A DNA stretch of 64,000 nucleotides. Source: Pseudomonas sp. FP1742. GTDB lineage: Bacteria > Pseudomonadota > Gammaproteobacteria > Pseudomonadales > Pseudomonadaceae. The stretch lies in assembly GCF_030687145.1 (NCBI RefSeq), contig NZ_CP117460.1:1674001-1738000 (forward strand), given 5' to 3'. The notes under the pieces are model-generated. The model was not told the origin of the DNA and did no database searches. It saw nothing but the letters and a program-made list of their open reading frames with translations. The position numbers and the translations under genes were made by a program. This document shows, in pieces, positions 43,786 to 52,974 of the stretch. Each line of letters begins with the position of its first letter. Positions within the stretch are counted from its first letter, which is position 1.

Positions 43786-44845
43786 GTTGTATCGGGTCGC
43801 CGACCTGCCGGTGTTGCAGAACCGTACCTTTGCCGACCCGGAGTCGGCCAGGGCATCGGCCAGCGCCGACATGCTGTTGGTGCAGGACGAGACGAGCGGG
43901 CTGATCTTCAATCAGGCCTTTGACGCCGACAAGCTCAGCTACGACGCCGACTATCAGAACGAGCAGGCGCATTCCGGCCAGTTCCAGAAGCACCTGAGCG
44001 ATGTCGAAGGAATCATTGCCCGTCACTTCAAGGGGCAGGAGCTGATCGAAGTCGGCTGCGGCAAAGGCTACTTTCTTGAGCTGCTCAAAGGCCGGGGCTA
44101 CGCCATTACCGGCATCGACCCGGCCTACGAAGGCGACAACGCCGACGTGATCAAGGCGCCGTTCACCCGCGGCCTGGGGCTGTCGGCGGACGCTATCGTG
44201 CTGCGGCATGTGCTGGAGCATATCCAGGACCCGGTGAGTTTTCTCGCCGAGATGGCCGAGGCCAATCAGGGCGGGCAGATCTACATCGAAGTGCCGTGCT
44301 TCGACTGGATTCTCGAGCACCGCGCCTGGTTCGACCTGTTCTACGAACACGTCAATTATTTCCGCCTCGATGACCTGCGCCGGATGTTCGGCACTGTACA
44401 CGAGGCCGGTCACCTGTTCGGTGGCCAATACCTGTACATCGTCGCCGACCTGGCCACGCTGCGCCTGACGCCGGAACAACCGGTGCCGCGCCTGGCATTG
44501 CCGGACGGTTTCACCAGCAGCCTTGAGCGTGCGGTGCAGATCATTCAAGCAGCGCCCGAGCAAGGCTCGGCGATCTGGGGCGCCTCGTCCAAAGGCGTGA
44601 TTTATTCGTTGTTCCTGCAACGCGCGGGCGTGGCGGTGGATCGCGTGGTGGATATCAACCCGGCCAAGCAGGGCCGGTATCTGCCCCTGAGCGGCGTGCG
44701 GGTGTCCTCGCCGCAAGAGGCCATGGATGCCTTGCCCGAAGGCGCCAATCTGTTTGTGATGAACTCCAACTACCTCGAAGAAATCAGGCGGATGACCGGT
44801 GGACGCTACGTCTATCACGCCGTCGACAGCGCTTCGTTCCAGTGA
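43775..44845 (+). CDS. SAM methyltransferase, paralogue of the C-methyltransferase
   Basis: A 356-residue enzyme. It has SAM motif LIEVGCGKGYFLELL, the LFYEHVNYF motif resembling HEHYSYLS, and a C-terminal domain (AIWGASSKGVIYSLFLQ, INPAKQGRYLPLSGVRVSSP) alignable by eye to the neighbour two genes upstream. The N-terminal zinc cysteines are absent. It could methylate another sugar position or have become an O- or N-methyltransferase. ATG at 43775. Confidence 0.8.
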   Translation: MRHELYRVADLPVLQNRTFADPESARASASADMLLVQDETSGLIFNQAFDADKLSYDADYQNEQAHSGQFQKHLSDVEGIIARHFKGQELIEVGCGKGYFLELLKGRGYAITGIDPAYEGDNADVIKAPFTRGLGLSADAIVLRHVLEHIQDPVSFLAEMAEANQGGQIYIEVPCFDWILEHRAWFDLFYEHVNYFRLDDLRRMFGTVHEAGHLFGGQYLYIVADLATLRLTPEQPVPRLALPDGFTSSLERAVQIIQAAPEQGSAIWGASSKGVIYSLFLQRAGVAVDRVVDINPAKQGRYLPLSGVRVSSPQEAMDALPEGANLFVMNSNYLEEIRRMTGGRYVYHAVDSASFQ

Positions 44846-44861
44846 CTATTGAGATTCTAAA

Positions 44862-45599
44862 ATGACCGACAACACCATCAATAAAGCCTTCGAAGCCGAA
44901 TGCCGGGAACAGATCGCCCAGCAGGGTGACGACCAGAAACTCACCGGCCTGGCCCGGGATTTCTTCAACGAATCGGCCAAACACAAGTACAGCTACCACT
45001 TCTCGTGGATGGGCCGTCCGATCATCCAGCTGCCGCAAGACATGATGGCGATGCAGGAAATCATCTGGCAGGTCAAACCGGACCTGGTCATCGAATGTGG
45101 CATCGCCCACGGCGGCTCGATCATTTACTACGCCTCCTTGCTGGAGCTGCAAGGCCACGGCGAAGTGCTGGGCATCGACCTCGATATCCGTGCACACAAC
45201 CGCGAAGCCATCGAGAGCCACCCGATGAGCAAGCGTATTTCGATGATCGAAGGTTCGAGCATCGACCCGGCCATCGCCGCCCAAGTGCGTGCTGCCGCTG
45301 AAGGCAAGAAAGTCATTCTGGTGCTCGATTCCAATCACACCCACGATCATGTGCTGGAAGAGTTGCGCCTGTACGCACCACTGGTGTCGGTGGACAGCTA
45401 CTGCGTGGTCATGGACACCGTGGTCGAAGACATGCCAGCCGATTTCTTCCCGGATCGTCCATGGGGCCCGGGCGATAACCCGAAAACCGCGGTGTGGAAG
45501 TACCTGGAAGAGAACAAGGACTTCGAGATCGACCAGCAGATGCAAAACAAACTGCTGATCACCGTGGCGCCGGACGGTTATCTGCGTCGCGTTCGTTAA
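44862..45599 (+). CDS. CmcI-family (cephalosporin hydroxylase-like) sugar O-methyltransferase
   Basis: A 245-residue protein of the CmcI/rhamnosyl O-methyltransferase family. VIECGIAHGGSIIYYASLLEL is the SAM motif, and VLDSNHTHDHVLEELRLYAPLVSVDSYCVVMDT holds the Asp/His metal site. In sugar clusters these usually O-methylate a sugar hydroxyl. It lies 16 bp after the previous methyltransferase, before the second giant glycosyltransferase. Confidence 0.85.
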   Translation: MTDNTINKAFEAECREQIAQQGDDQKLTGLARDFFNESAKHKYSYHFSWMGRPIIQLPQDMMAMQEIIWQVKPDLVIECGIAHGGSIIYYASLLELQGHGEVLGIDLDIRAHNREAIESHPMSKRISMIEGSSIDPAIAAQVRAAAEGKKVILVLDSNHTHDHVLEELRLYAPLVSVDSYCVVMDTVVEDMPADFFPDRPWGPGDNPKTAVWKYLEENKDFEIDQQMQNKLLITVAPDGYLRRVR

Positions 45600-45650
45600 T
45601 CAAAAACAGCTTCAGGTACTTGGCGATTGGCCGGTTGTGGGGATAGAAAG

Positions 45651-48581
45651 ATGCAGGTTCAAAACAGTGCTCAAAACAACGTTGCGCCGCTGAGCGAGCG
45701 GTTCACGGTGGTGGTGATTTCCCACAACCGGAACGCGTTCCTGCGGCGCACCTTGCAGTACTACAAAAACTATCCCTGCACGGTTCTGGTTCTGGACTCG
45801 TCCGTCGAGGGTGACGAGAACATGACCCGGGACTTCCCGTCGGTCGACTATCGCCACTTGCCGCAATACACCTATAAGGGGCTACAGGACAAACTCACCT
45901 ACGGCGTCAATCAGGTCACCACGCCCTACATGGTGTTCGCCGCCGATGACGACTTCCTGTTGCACCGTGCACTAACCGAGTCGGTGGAGTTTCTCGAAGC
46001 CAACCCCGACTACGGCCTGTGCCATGGCTACGGGATCATGTACCTGACCCGCGCCACCGAAGTGAACTACTTCCGTCGTGACCGCAAGGTGCACGAGGAC
46101 TACAACTCGGAGCTGGCCGAAGACCGTGTCGTGCGGTTCATGGACAATTTCCTGCCGCCGTTCTATGCCGTCACTCGTACGGATCTACTGCAACAGTGGT
46201 ACAGCCTGCTGCCCGCGGGTACCGGTTTCGAATGGCAGGAAATCGGTCACACGTTCTACCTGCTGGCGTGCGCGAAGGCGCGGATCCTGCCGATTCCATT
46301 CGCCGTGCGGGAAATGAACTATGGCGCCTCGGACCACAACACCAACGTGTTGACAGTGTTGACCTTCAAGGATGCCAAAAGCGTTGCCGAGCGCGAGCAG
46401 TTTGCCGAGTTCCTGGCCTCGATTCCGACGCCACTCAGTGACAAGGGACCGGCCCAGGCCAAGCAAATCGCCCTGGACAGCTTTGCCGCCATGGCCGATT
46501 GCCTGATAGAGGGGCGCTCACTCAAGGGCACCATGATTATTCGCTCGGCCTGGCGCGAGGCGGGGGAGGAACCGATTCGTACTTTCGGCCCCGAACAATT
46601 CGTCGAAATACCTTTCTACAACAAACCGGTGTTCGACCTGTTGACCGAGTTCGAATTCCTGCTGCACGCGATGCCCGCAGGTCGCCTGCAACTTCAGGAG
46701 CTCGAAGGCATTCTGCTCAAGCAGCATGAGCTGATGCGCATTCATCCCAACGACACCGACCGCACTGTGCGTAGCCGTCTGTGGGAGGCCTTGAGCCTGA
46801 ACGTGTTCAACCGGGCCGTAGTCAAGCGCCTGGCGGAGTCGTTGAAGGACAGCGAAGAACCGGAGGAAGGCCTCAAGCTGCAAGCCTGGGCCGAGCGCCT
46901 GGAGGCTATGCCGGGTCAGCAAGACCGCCGGTTGTTCGAGAACATGCCGTCCGGCCGATTGCTCAACTGGCTCGACGCGCGCAACCCGGATGCCGCGCAG
47001 CTCAAGGCGATCGCCGCGCATTTGGCCAAACACAACGGTGGCCCGAAATTCGGCATTCTGTTGCTGGATCTGGACGCCGACATGGTCAAGTTGCAGTCGA
47101 CCTTCGACAGCCTGGTCGGTGGCCACTGCAAAGCGTTCAACCTGGTGGTGTTCACCACCGGTGATTTACCGGCGACCACCACCGTGCGTGACACGGTGCA
47201 CTTCGTCAAAGTCACTACGACCAATTACGTCGAGCGCATCAACCAGATCGTCGCTCAGTCCGCCGCCGACTGGTTGCTGCTGGCCGAGGCCGGTGACCAG
47301 TTCACTGCCAGCGGGTTGCTGCGCGCCAGTCTTGAGCTGACCGGTGCCGAGGGTGTGCGTGCGGTGGCGATGGATGAAATTCAGCGTCAGGCCAACGGTG
47401 CTCTGGCGGATGTGTTCCGCCCCGGGGTCAACCTCGACCTGCTGCAAACCGTGCCGTCGCTGATGGCACGGCACTGGTTGATTCAGCGTGATGTGTTGGT
47501 TCAGGCCAAAGGTTTCTCGACCGAGTACCCCAAGGCTCTGGAGTTCGATCTGTTGTTGCGTCTGATCGAGAACGGTGGCCTGGCAGGGCTGGCGCATCTG
47601 GCCGAACCCCTGCTGATTTGCGATGCCCCGGCAGAGCAGGAAAATGCTCAGGAACGCCAGGCGCTGACCCGCTCTCTGGCGGCGCGTGGCTATCGTGCTC
47701 AGGTCAGTTCGGCACTGCCGCTGACTTACCAGATCGACTACCAACACGCCGGGCGACCGCTGGTGTCGATCATTCTCCCGAGCCAGGACAACCTCGAGTC
47801 GCTGCAGCGAGCATTGGTCAGCGTACTGCAACGCACCCGCTATCAGCGCCACGAAGTACTGATCGCCGACAATCACAGCCAGTCCGAAGAATTGGCAACC
47901 TGGTTGAGCAGCCTTGAAGGCAAGGGAGATCGTATCCGCGTCCTGCGCAGCGGTCAGCGCTTGACGACATCGGCACTGAACAACTTCGCGTGCGCCGAAG
48001 CCAAGGGTGATTATCTGGTGCTGTTGTCGGTCGACTCCGAAGTGGTCAACGCCAACTGGCTCGAGAGTCTGGTCAACCAGGCCCAGCGTCCGGAAGTCGG
48101 CATCGTTGGCGCCAAACTGATGGACATTCGTGGTGTCACCACCCAGGCCGGGTTGGTCCTGGGTTTGAATGGCGATATCGGCTCGGTGTTTGTCGGCGAG
48201 CGTAAAGACGCCAAGGGCTACCTCAATGGCCATCAAGTGGAGCAGAACTATTCGGCGGTGTCCGGTGCGTGCCTGATGATTCGCAAGGATCTGTATGAGG
48301 CGATCGGGGGGCTGGATGAAGAGCATTTCGACGAAGCCTTCGCGGATATCGACCTGTGCCTGAAAGTCGCCGATGCCGGTTACCTGACTGTCTGGACGCC
48401 GCAAGCGCAGCTGTTGCACCCGGGCGTATTGCCTGATGCACCACAGGCCCGTGCGGCCCTGCGTGACAAATGGCACGCCCGCTTCGAACAGGATTCAGCC
48501 TGTAACCAGAACCTGGCCTTGACCGGCAAGGGCTTTACTCTCGGCGAACCGACCAGCGTGAACTGGGCGCAGTTGCTCGCA
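45651..48581 (+). CDS. Second giant multi-domain glycosyltransferase
   Basis: A 977-residue (approximately) enzyme ending at the TAA of 48582-48584. Domain 1 (about 15-270) is a TIGR00180-type GT2 with FTVVVISHNRNAFLRRTL and FAADDDFLLH. The middle (about 290-640) has helical linkers and a degenerate GT unit. Domain 3 (about 698-930) is GT2 (PLVSIILPSQDNLESLQRAL) and closely resembles domain 3 of the FgtA-like protein, including AQRPEVGIVGAKL and SAVSGACLMIRK. The ATG at 45651 is used. It probably adds a further sugar of the flagellin glycan. Confidence 0.83.
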
Positions 48582-48614
48582 TAAGCCTGGCTGACAGGTA
48601 AAAGGACTCAAGGC

Positions 48615-49616
48615 ATGTTCAACGGTAAATCGATTTTCATCTCTGGCGGCACCGGTTCGTTCGGGCGCAATTTCATCCGTCGGTTGCTGGAGCAATACCA
48701 GCCCAAGCGGGTGGTGGTGTTTTCCCGCGATGAGCTCAAGCAGTATGAGATGCAGCAGACGTTCAACGCGCCATGCATGCGTTACTTCATCGGTGATGTG
48801 CGCGACGCCGACCGTTTGCGTCAGGCCATGCGCGGTATCGATTACGTGGTGCACGCCGCGGCGCTGAAGCAAGTACCGGCGGCGGAATACAACCCCACCG
48901 AATGCATCCGCACCAACGTCAACGGCGCGGAAAACATCATTGCCGCGGCCATCGACAACGGCGTGAAAAAAGTCGTCGCGCTGTCCACCGACAAGGCTGC
49001 CAGCCCGATCAATCTGTACGGCGCGACCAAGTTGCTGTCGGACAAACTGTTCGTGGCCGCCAACAACATTGCCGGCGAACAGCAAACCCGGTTTGCCGTG
49101 GTGCGTTATGGCAACGTTGCCGGCTCACGGGGTTCGGTGGTGCCGTTCTTCAGCAAACTGATTGCCGAGGGCGCCAAAGAGCTGCCGATCACCGATGAGC
49201 GCATGACGCGGTTCTGGATCACTCTCGATCATGGCGTGAAGTTTGTGCTCGACAGCTTCGCCCGCATGCACGGTGGTGAAGTGTTTGTGCCGAAGATTCC
49301 GTCGATTCGCATCGTCGATCTGGCACAGGGCATGGCTGAACATTTGCCGCACAAACACGTCGGCATTCGTCCGGGGGAAAAACTCCATGAGCTGATGGTG
49401 CCGCTGGACGACGCGCGCATGACCCTGGAGTTCGATGATCACTACACCATTCAGCCGTCGATCCGCTTCACCAGCGTCGACGTGGATTTTGCCGTGGACA
49501 AACTGGGCGAGCAGGGGCGGCCGGTGAGCGAAGACTTCGAGTACCGCTCCGATACCAATCCGCACTTTCTGTCGGTCGGCCAGATCGCTGACCTGCACGC
49601 GGAGTTGTCGGCATGA
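48615..49616 (+). CDS. pseB: UDP-GlcNAc 4,6-dehydratase (inverting), PseB
   Basis: A 333-residue SDR. FISGGTGSFGRNFIRRLLEQ is the NADP motif, LSTDKAASPINLYGATKLLSDKLF the active site with Asp-Lys and Tyr-Lys typical of the FlaA1/PseB group. It starts pseudaminic acid synthesis from UDP-GlcNAc, inverting C5. It begins 30 bp after the giant transferase and overlaps pseC by ATGA. Confidence 0.95.
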   Translation: MFNGKSIFISGGTGSFGRNFIRRLLEQYQPKRVVVFSRDELKQYEMQQTFNAPCMRYFIGDVRDADRLRQAMRGIDYVVHAAALKQVPAAEYNPTECIRTNVNGAENIIAAAIDNGVKKVVALSTDKAASPINLYGATKLLSDKLFVAANNIAGEQQTRFAVVRYGNVAGSRGSVVPFFSKLIAEGAKELPITDERMTRFWITLDHGVKFVLDSFARMHGGEVFVPKIPSIRIVDLAQGMAEHLPHKHVGIRPGEKLHELMVPLDDARMTLEFDDHYTIQPSIRFTSVDVDFAVDKLGEQGRPVSEDFEYRSDTNPHFLSVGQIADLHAELSA

Positions 49617-50776
49617 TTCCCTACGGTCGGCAAAGCCTCGATCAGGCGGACATCGATGCGGTGGTCGCCGTGTTGCAGTCCGACTGGCTGACTCAAGGGC
49701 CGACCATCGAGCGTTTCGAACAAGCCATGGCCGAGCGTTGCCAGGCTGATTTCGCGGTGGCGGTGTGCAACGCCACGGCGGCGTTGCACATTGCCTGTCT
49801 CGCTGCCGGCCTGGGGCCGGGCGATCGGTTATGGACCACGCCGAACACCTTTCTGGCCTCGGCCAACTGCGGTCGCTACTGCGGCGCGGATGTCGATTTC
49901 GTTGACATCGACCCGCTGACCTGGAACCTCGACGTCTACACCTTGGCGGCGAAGCTTGAAATCGCCGAACGCGACGGCAAGCTGCCGAAAGTGTTGGTGG
50001 CGGTAGCGTTTTCCGGGCAGAGCTGCGATATGCGCATGATTGCCGAACTGGCCGAGCGTTACGGTTTCACGGTGATCGAGGATGCCTCCCACGCGGTCGG
50101 CGCGTCTTATGCCGGGCGCCCGGTGGGTTGCGGCGAGTTCGCGGCGATGACCGTATTCAGTTTCCATCCGGTGAAAATCATCACCAGCGCCGAAGGCGGC
50201 ATGGTGCTGACCAATCGCCCGGAACTGGCCGAGCGCTTGCAACGCCTGCGCAGCCACGGCATGACCCGTGACCCCGAACAAATGACCGAACCCAGCCACG
50301 GCCCCTGGTATTACCAGCAAGTGGAACTGGGCTTCAATTACCGCATCACCGACTTGCAAGCGGCTCTCGGTCTGTCGCAGCTGAACAAGCTCGATGGCTT
50401 TATCGAGCGTCGACGTGAGCTGGCGGCGCGTTATGACCGGTTGCTGGCGTACTTGCCGCTGACCTTGCCCAGCCCGCAGCCTGAAGCCGAATCGGCGTGG
50501 CATCTGTACGTGGTGCGCTTGCAGACGCAGCGGATCAACCTCAGTCATCGACAGGTGTTCGAAGGCTTGCGAGCGGCCGGTGTCGGGGTGAATCTGCACT
50601 ATATTCCCGTGCACTTGCAGCCGTACTATCGCGACCTGGGTTTCGCCGAGGGGGACTTTCCCGAAGCCGAACGTTATTACGCCGAGGCCATCAGCCTGCC
50701 GCTGTTTCCTCTGCTGAGCGATGAACAACAGGACTATGTGGTCGAGCAATTGCGACGACTGATCCTTGAGGAGTAG
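49613..50776 (+). CDS. pseC: UDP-4-keto-6-deoxy-sugar aminotransferase, PseC
   Basis: A 387-residue DegT/DnrJ/EryC1 aminotransferase. VIEDASHAVGASYAGRPVG and TVFSFHPVKIITSAEGGMV, with the PLP lysine near residue 189, and LGFNYRITDLQAALG are the family marks. It converts the PseB product to the 4-amino sugar of the L-altro series. Order pseB-pseC is universal in Pse clusters. Confidence 0.95.
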   Translation: MIPYGRQSLDQADIDAVVAVLQSDWLTQGPTIERFEQAMAERCQADFAVAVCNATAALHIACLAAGLGPGDRLWTTPNTFLASANCGRYCGADVDFVDIDPLTWNLDVYTLAAKLEIAERDGKLPKVLVAVAFSGQSCDMRMIAELAERYGFTVIEDASHAVGASYAGRPVGCGEFAAMTVFSFHPVKIITSAEGGMVLTNRPELAERLQRLRSHGMTRDPEQMTEPSHGPWYYQQVELGFNYRITDLQAALGLSQLNKLDGFIERRRELAARYDRLLAYLPLTLPSPQPEAESAWHLYVVRLQTQRINLSHRQVFEGLRAAGVGVNLHYIPVHLQPYYRDLGFAEGDFPEAERYYAEAISLPLFPLLSDEQQDYVVEQLRRLILEE

Positions 50777-50782
50777 TGACTC

Positions 50783-51478
50783 TTGAGCTGTGTTGCGATC
50801 ATTCCGGCCCGTGGTGGCAGCAAGCGAATCCCGCGCAAGAACCTCAAGCCGTTCGACGGCGTGCCGATGATCGTCCGCTCGATTCGTACGGCGCTGGAAT
50901 CAGAGCTGTTCGACCAGGTGATCGTCAGCACCGACGATGAGGAAATCGCCGAAGTCGCACAAGCCAATGGCGCTCAGGTGCCGTTCATGCGACCTGTGGC
51001 ACTGGCTGATGATTTCACCGGGACCGCTGCGGTCATCGTGCATGCCTTGAAGCAATTGCCTGCGTTCGACTATGCCTGCTGCCTCTACGCGACGGCGCCA
51101 TTGTTGCAGGCACGTTATCTGCGTCAGGGGCATGAATTGCTGGTGCAGCACCCGGACAAATCCTTTGCGTTTTCAGTCTCTGGTTTTGGTTTCCCGGTGC
51201 AGCGTGCCTTGACCCTCGACGGGCAGGGCGCCTTGACCTCGCTCTACCCGGAATTTCGTGATACCCGCTCCCAGGACTTGCCCGAGACCTTTCAAGACGC
51301 CGGTCAGTTCTACTGGGGGCGCAGCGAGGCCTGGTTGCGTGGCGATGTGCTGTTCTCGCCGGCGAGCCTGCCGGTGATTCTGCCGCGCTACCTGGTACAG
51401 GACATCGACACCCTTGAAGACTGGAAACGCGCTGAATACCTTTACGCCGCCTTGAAGGCCGGAGGTGAGTTGCAATGA
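50783..51478 (+). CDS. pseF: Pseudaminic acid cytidylyltransferase, PseF
   Basis: A 231-residue CMP-sugar synthetase. The N-terminus AIIPARGGSKRIPRKNLKPFDGVPMI and ILVSTDDEEIAEVAQANGAQVPF-like segment (residues 40-65) are typical. It activates pseudaminic acid as CMP-Pse. The reading frame begins at a TTG (50783) behind GAGGAG; no ATG or GTG start keeps the conserved N-terminus. It overlaps pseG by ATGA. Confidence 0.93.
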   Translation: MSCVAIIPARGGSKRIPRKNLKPFDGVPMIVRSIRTALESELFDQVIVSTDDEEIAEVAQANGAQVPFMRPVALADDFTGTAAVIVHALKQLPAFDYACCLYATAPLLQARYLRQGHELLVQHPDKSFAFSVSGFGFPVQRALTLDGQGALTSLYPEFRDTRSQDLPETFQDAGQFYWGRSEAWLRGDVLFSPASLPVILPRYLVQDIDTLEDWKRAEYLYAALKAGGELQ

Positions 51479-52974
51479 GGGTGCTGATCCGCGCCGACGC
51501 ATCGCCGATTATCGGCAGTGGCCACATTGCCCGCTGCCTGACCCTGGCCAGGGTGCTGCGCAAACAGGGCGCGCACGTTGCTTTCGCCTGCCGCCTGTTG
51601 CCGGGGCATCGACTGGACAGCCTGGCAAGCGAAGGCTTCGAGACCTTCGCGCTGCCCGACCGCTACGCCGATGAGGATCCGCAGCAGGCCATCGAGTCGA
51701 TGCTGCCCTGGCAGGCGGACATCGCCGCGCTGGCGCAGGCCTTGGAAAGTCATCCGGCTTTCGACTGGATCATCGTCGACCATTATGGCCTCGATCATCA
51801 CTGGCAGACCGCGGCCCGCCGCTGGGCACCACGGATCGCGGCGGTGGATGACCTGGCCACTCGGCAGTACCGCGTCGATCTGCTGCTCAATCAAAATCTG
51901 TCGGGCACCCCAGAGGCCTATGCCTCGCTGTTGACGTCCGACTGCCAGACTTTGCTCGGCCCACGTTTTGCGATGCTGCGTGATGAGTTCTGTTGTCCGG
52001 CGATCGAGATCAAGCCTCGGGCCAGGCGCGTGCTGGTGAACTTCGGCGGTTTCGATGCGGCCATGCAGACCCATCACGCGATGTTGGCGCTGGCGGACCT
52101 CCATGAGCTGGAGGTCGATTTCGTCGCGGGCGCCGACAACCCGGCCTGGGAGCAGATGCAGGCGCTGGCGGCCTATCGTCCGAACTGGCGCCTGCACAGT
52201 TTTGTCAGCGATTTCTACCGGCTGATGACCGAGGCCGACCTGTTCATCGGTGCTGGCGGCGGTACCAGCTGGGAGCGGGCGGCCATGGGGCTGCCGACGA
52301 TCTGCATTGCAGTCTCGAATAATCAGCAGGCCAACGGCGAGGTAATGGCGACCTCGGGGGCTCATGTGTTCCTGGGCAACCGCGAGCACGTCAGTGTCGA
52401 GCAGTTGCGCCAGGCCATCGGTTTTGTCGTGGGCAATCAGGTTTTTCGTCAGAGTCTGGCCGAACGTTCGCGGCAGTTGGTCGATGGCCGTGGCGCGTTG
52501 CGGGTGGCGGCCGCGCTGGCGGGGGCGGTACTGCAGGTGCGTCGGGCCACGCAGGACGATGCGCAACTGTTGTTTGAGGGGCGTAATGCCGAGGCGGTGC
52601 GGCGCTGGTCGCTGGACAGCCACGTCATCGATTGGCAGCGGCATCAGACCTGGCTGGCTGCGAGCCTGAGTAACCCCCAGCGACTGCTGTTGATTGCCGA
52701 GGCGGATGACGGCCCGGTGGGTGTGCTGCGTTATGATCTCGACGATGCTCGGGCCGAAGTCTCGATTTATCTGTTCGAAGGCCGACTCGGTCTGGGCTGG
52801 GGCAGGGCGCTGCTGGCGCGGGGCGAAGCCTTCGTCACGGCCCATTGGCCACAACTTGAGGCTATCACCGCTCAGGTACTGCCGGCCAATCAGCCATCGC
52901 TGAAGGTTTTCCGCGAGGCAGGTTTCACTCAGAGTGCTTGTGCGTTCACGCGCGTTTTAAAGGATCACACATGA
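51475..52974 (+). CDS. pseG: Fused UDP-sugar hydrolase PseG and N-acetyltransferase PseH
   Basis: A 499-residue bifunctional protein. Residues 1 to about 350 are PseG: a GT-B-like hydrolase with IGSGHIARCLTLARVL, WIIVDHYGLDHHW and GAGGGTSWERAAMGLPTICIAVSNNQ. Residues about 352-499 form a GNAT domain (VRRATQDDAQLLFEGRN, GLGWGRALLARGEAF, NQPSLKVFREAGF) as in PseH. In Campylobacter and Helicobacter these are separate genes, and no separate pseH is present here, so the fusion completes the pathway. PseH acetylates the 4-amine; PseG then removes UDP. Confidence 0.9.
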   Translation: MRVLIRADASPIIGSGHIARCLTLARVLRKQGAHVAFACRLLPGHRLDSLASEGFETFALPDRYADEDPQQAIESMLPWQADIAALAQALESHPAFDWIIVDHYGLDHHWQTAARRWAPRIAAVDDLATRQYRVDLLLNQNLSGTPEAYASLLTSDCQTLLGPRFAMLRDEFCCPAIEIKPRARRVLVNFGGFDAAMQTHHAMLALADLHELEVDFVAGADNPAWEQMQALAAYRPNWRLHSFVSDFYRLMTEADLFIGAGGGTSWERAAMGLPTICIAVSNNQQANGEVMATSGAHVFLGNREHVSVEQLRQAIGFVVGNQVFRQSLAERSRQLVDGRGALRVAAALAGAVLQVRRATQDDAQLLFEGRNAEAVRRWSLDSHVIDWQRHQTWLAASLSNPQRLLLIAEADDGPVGVLRYDLDDARAEVSIYLFEGRLGLGWGRALLARGEAFVTAHWPQLEAITAQVLPANQPSLKVFREAGFTQSACAFTRVLKDHT

